Shown here: positions 5,449 to 5,612 of the stretch, piece after piece
Layout: every line of letters begins with the position of its first letter
How positions within the stretch are numbered: the first letter of the stretch is position 1
From: an uncultured Collinsella sp.
Lineage (GTDB): Bacteria; Actinomycetota; Coriobacteriia; Coriobacteriales; Coriobacteriaceae
DNA: 5,612 bases
Assembly: GCA_900549335.1 (NCBI GenBank)
Contig: UROJ01000105.1
Span: forward strand, 1 to 5,612
Reading direction: 5' to 3'
The notes under the pieces: generated by a model
Databases searched by the model: none
The model's input: the letters and a program-made list of their open reading frames with translations, nothing else
Told to the model about the DNA's origin: nothing
Made by a program: the position numbers and the translations under genes

Positions 5449-5612
5449 ATGGTCGCATTCGATCGCAACCCGCAAGACTTCAAGTATCTGCGCCTGCTGT
5501 CGAGACAGTTCCCCACCGAACAATCCGCATTTACCGAGATTATCAACCTCTCGGCCATCCTCAACCTACCCAAGGGCACCGAGCATTTTATGAGCGACGT
5601 GCACGGCGAGTA
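5449..5612 (+). CDS. fbp: Class III fructose-1,6-bisphosphatase, N-terminal fragment cut by the window end
   Basis: ATG 5449 follows GGAAGGTG (5437-5444) and opens a frame that runs off the right edge after 54 full codons. The segment '[18 protein letters not shown]' (30-47) followed by 'MSDVHGE' (48-54) closely matches the start of Bacillus-type (Firmicutes) fructose-1,6-bisphosphatase, where the D-x-H of 'SDxHGE' begins the metal site of the calcineurin-like phosphatase fold (here Asp50 and His52). The enzyme hydrolyses fructose 1,6-bisphosphate to fructose 6-phosphate in gluconeogenesis and is usually about 650 residues, so more than nine-tenths lies outside. The N-terminus before the match is shorter than in B. 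subtilis. It is transcribed away from the degV-family gene. Confidence 0.9.
   Translation, partial: MVAFDRNPQDFKYLRLLSRQFPTEQSAFTEIINLSAILNLPKGTEHFMSDVHGE

Overview
The window looks like a piece of a high-GC actinobacterial chromosome, most likely a gut Coriobacteriia member of the Collinsella type. This rests on GC-rich, G/C-ending codons in all the large genes, a TIM-barrel 'hydrolase' and a DegV subfamily that I recall from Clostridia and Coriobacteriia, and a class III (Firmicutes-type) fructose-1,6-bisphosphatase. The assignment is inference; there is no rRNA or other marker gene here to prove it.

Layout: (1) 1-1423, plus strand: the C-terminal part of a methionyl-tRNA-synthetase-like protein, cut by the left edge, with many active-site signatures replaced. 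(2) 1438-1550: a compact inverted-repeat element with a 32-bp perfect inverted repeat plus an internal third arm, ending about 10 bases before the next ribosome binding site. (3) 1575-2678, plus: a NOL1/NOP2/Sun-family RNA m5C methyltransferase with both catalytic cysteines. (4) 2703-2873, minus: a small 56-residue single-span membrane protein. (5) 3065-4156, plus: a conserved TIM-barrel protein of unknown function with long extra N- and C-terminal segments and a possibly leaderless promoter. (6) 4169-4206: a strong hairpin terminator between convergent genes. (7) 4238-5128, minus: a DegV/FakB-type fatty-acid-binding protein; its start is moved 18 bases downstream from the longest reading frame because of a clear ribosome binding site. 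(8) 5129-5448: a 320-base divergent intergenic region holding the degV promoter, a doubtful 44-codon minus-strand reading frame in a G-poor stretch, and a 10-bp perfect dyad. (9) 5449-5612, plus: the N-terminus of class III fructose-1,6-bisphosphatase, cut by the right edge.

The genes do not form one pathway. They are chromosomal genes for translation and RNA modification (1, 3), lipid handling (7), gluconeogenesis (9) and two unknowns (4, 5). I see no CRISPR array, transposase, phage gene, toxin-antitoxin pair or defence system. The points most worth a second look are the MetRS-like protein with altered catalytic residues, the three-arm inverted repeat, the unknown TIM-barrel protein, the small membrane protein and the dyad in front of fbp.
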